NCBI GenBank assembly: GCA_964449075.1
Contig: CAYVBJ010000003.1
Span: 62,001-126,000 of the forward strand
Source of the DNA: CAYVBJ01 sp964449075
Lineage (GTDB): Bacteria; Bacteroidota; Rhodothermia; Balneolales; Balneolaceae
Direction: 5' to 3'
DNA length: 64,000 bases
This document shows positions 63,900 through 64,000 of this stretch, in pieces. Both the position numbers and the translations under genes were made by a program. The notes under the pieces are model-generated. The model was given only the letters and a program-made list of their open reading frames with translations. It ran no database searches and was not told the DNA's origin. The first letter of the stretch is position 1, and every line of letters begins with the position of its first letter.

Positions 63900-64000
63900 T
63901 TATTCATTGTTACCGTTTAAAAATCCCTTTTTTCTCATCCAATCGTCATTAAAAATCTTGGATATATACCGGGTCCCGCTGTCCGGTAAAATCACAACCA
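63900..64000 (-). CDS. Cysteine synthase / cystathionine beta-synthase, C-terminal fragment
   Basis: Only the last 32 complete codons are in the window, read on the minus strand from 64000 to the TAA at 63900-63902. They include VVILPDSGTRYISKIFNDDWMRKKGFL. Similar ILPDSxxxYxxKxxxDxWMxxKGFL ends are found in PLP-dependent cystathionine beta-synthases and related O-acetylserine sulfhydrylases. The protein ends soon after, so it lacks the C-terminal CBS regulatory domains. The N-terminal part is outside the window. Confidence 0.8.
   Translation of the reverse strand, partial: VVILPDSGTRYISKIFNDDWMRKKGFLNGNNE

Overview
The window looks like chromosomal DNA from a Bacteroidota/Balneolota-type bacterium, most likely a marine or saline member of Balneolaceae; this assignment is inference. 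The evidence is a 2,498-residue SprA/Sov-type translocon of the type IX secretion system, many TTG starts with little Shine-Dalgarno sequence, a Bacteroidota-type TAnnTTTG promoter element before trkA, a class II DAHP synthase, and the neighbourhoods rpmI-rplT-pheS-pheT-zapA and lepA-lepB. Gene density is high, and no rRNA, tRNA, prophage or intact insertion sequence was seen.

Layout. 1-4.5 kb: pdxJ 3' end, era, an outer-membrane porin, a phosphohexomutase and a ZIP metal transporter. 4.7-15 kb: a secreted dipeptidyl peptidase IV, the trkA-trkH potassium uptake pair facing a two-RCK potassium channel, an outer-membrane protein of unknown role, a peroxiredoxin-like lipoprotein and rlmN. 15.2-21.6 kb: lepB, an unknown exported protein, lepA and a secreted M14 peptidase. 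21.7-28 kb: a small YkoF/MTH1187-like protein, a DUF4382 lipoprotein and hisGDCBH, preceded by a short reading frame in which 9 of 24 codons are His. 28-31 kb: a glycosyltransferase, a DUF3047 protein, a 233-bp element with terminal inverted repeats, and a sigma54-type promoter reading into a 52-residue membrane protein. 31-36 kb: rpmI, rplT, pheS, pheT, a coiled-coil protein and zapA. 36-40.2 kb: a stress block on the minus strand (dnaJ/cbpA, degP, hsp20) with sigma54-type promoters before dnaJ and hsp20, and an array of about 125-bp structured repeats. 40.5-53 kb: class II DAHP synthase, uvrA, secD-secF, a STAS protein, purA, a RuBisCO-like protein with a cupin, and a Fic-family protein that has lost its catalytic motif. 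53-64 kb: sprA, two LptF/LptG permeases, a DUF3467 protein and the 3' end of a cysteine/cystathionine synthase gene.

Most interesting points. (1) Three near-consensus -24/-12 promoters precede hsp20, a dnaJ-type gene and an unannotated 52-aa membrane protein, suggesting a sigma54-controlled envelope or protein-quality regulon. (2) Tandem repeats carry three hairpins each, and one stem shows compensatory base changes between copies. (3) A very His-rich leader peptide precedes hisG. (4) The RuBisCO-like protein and cupin pair suggests a methylthioadenosine salvage branch leading to deoxyxylulose phosphate. (5) The Fic pseudoenzyme has lost both its catalytic and its autoinhibitory residues. (6) HisB carries a roughly 105-residue N-terminal extension with no phosphatase motif.
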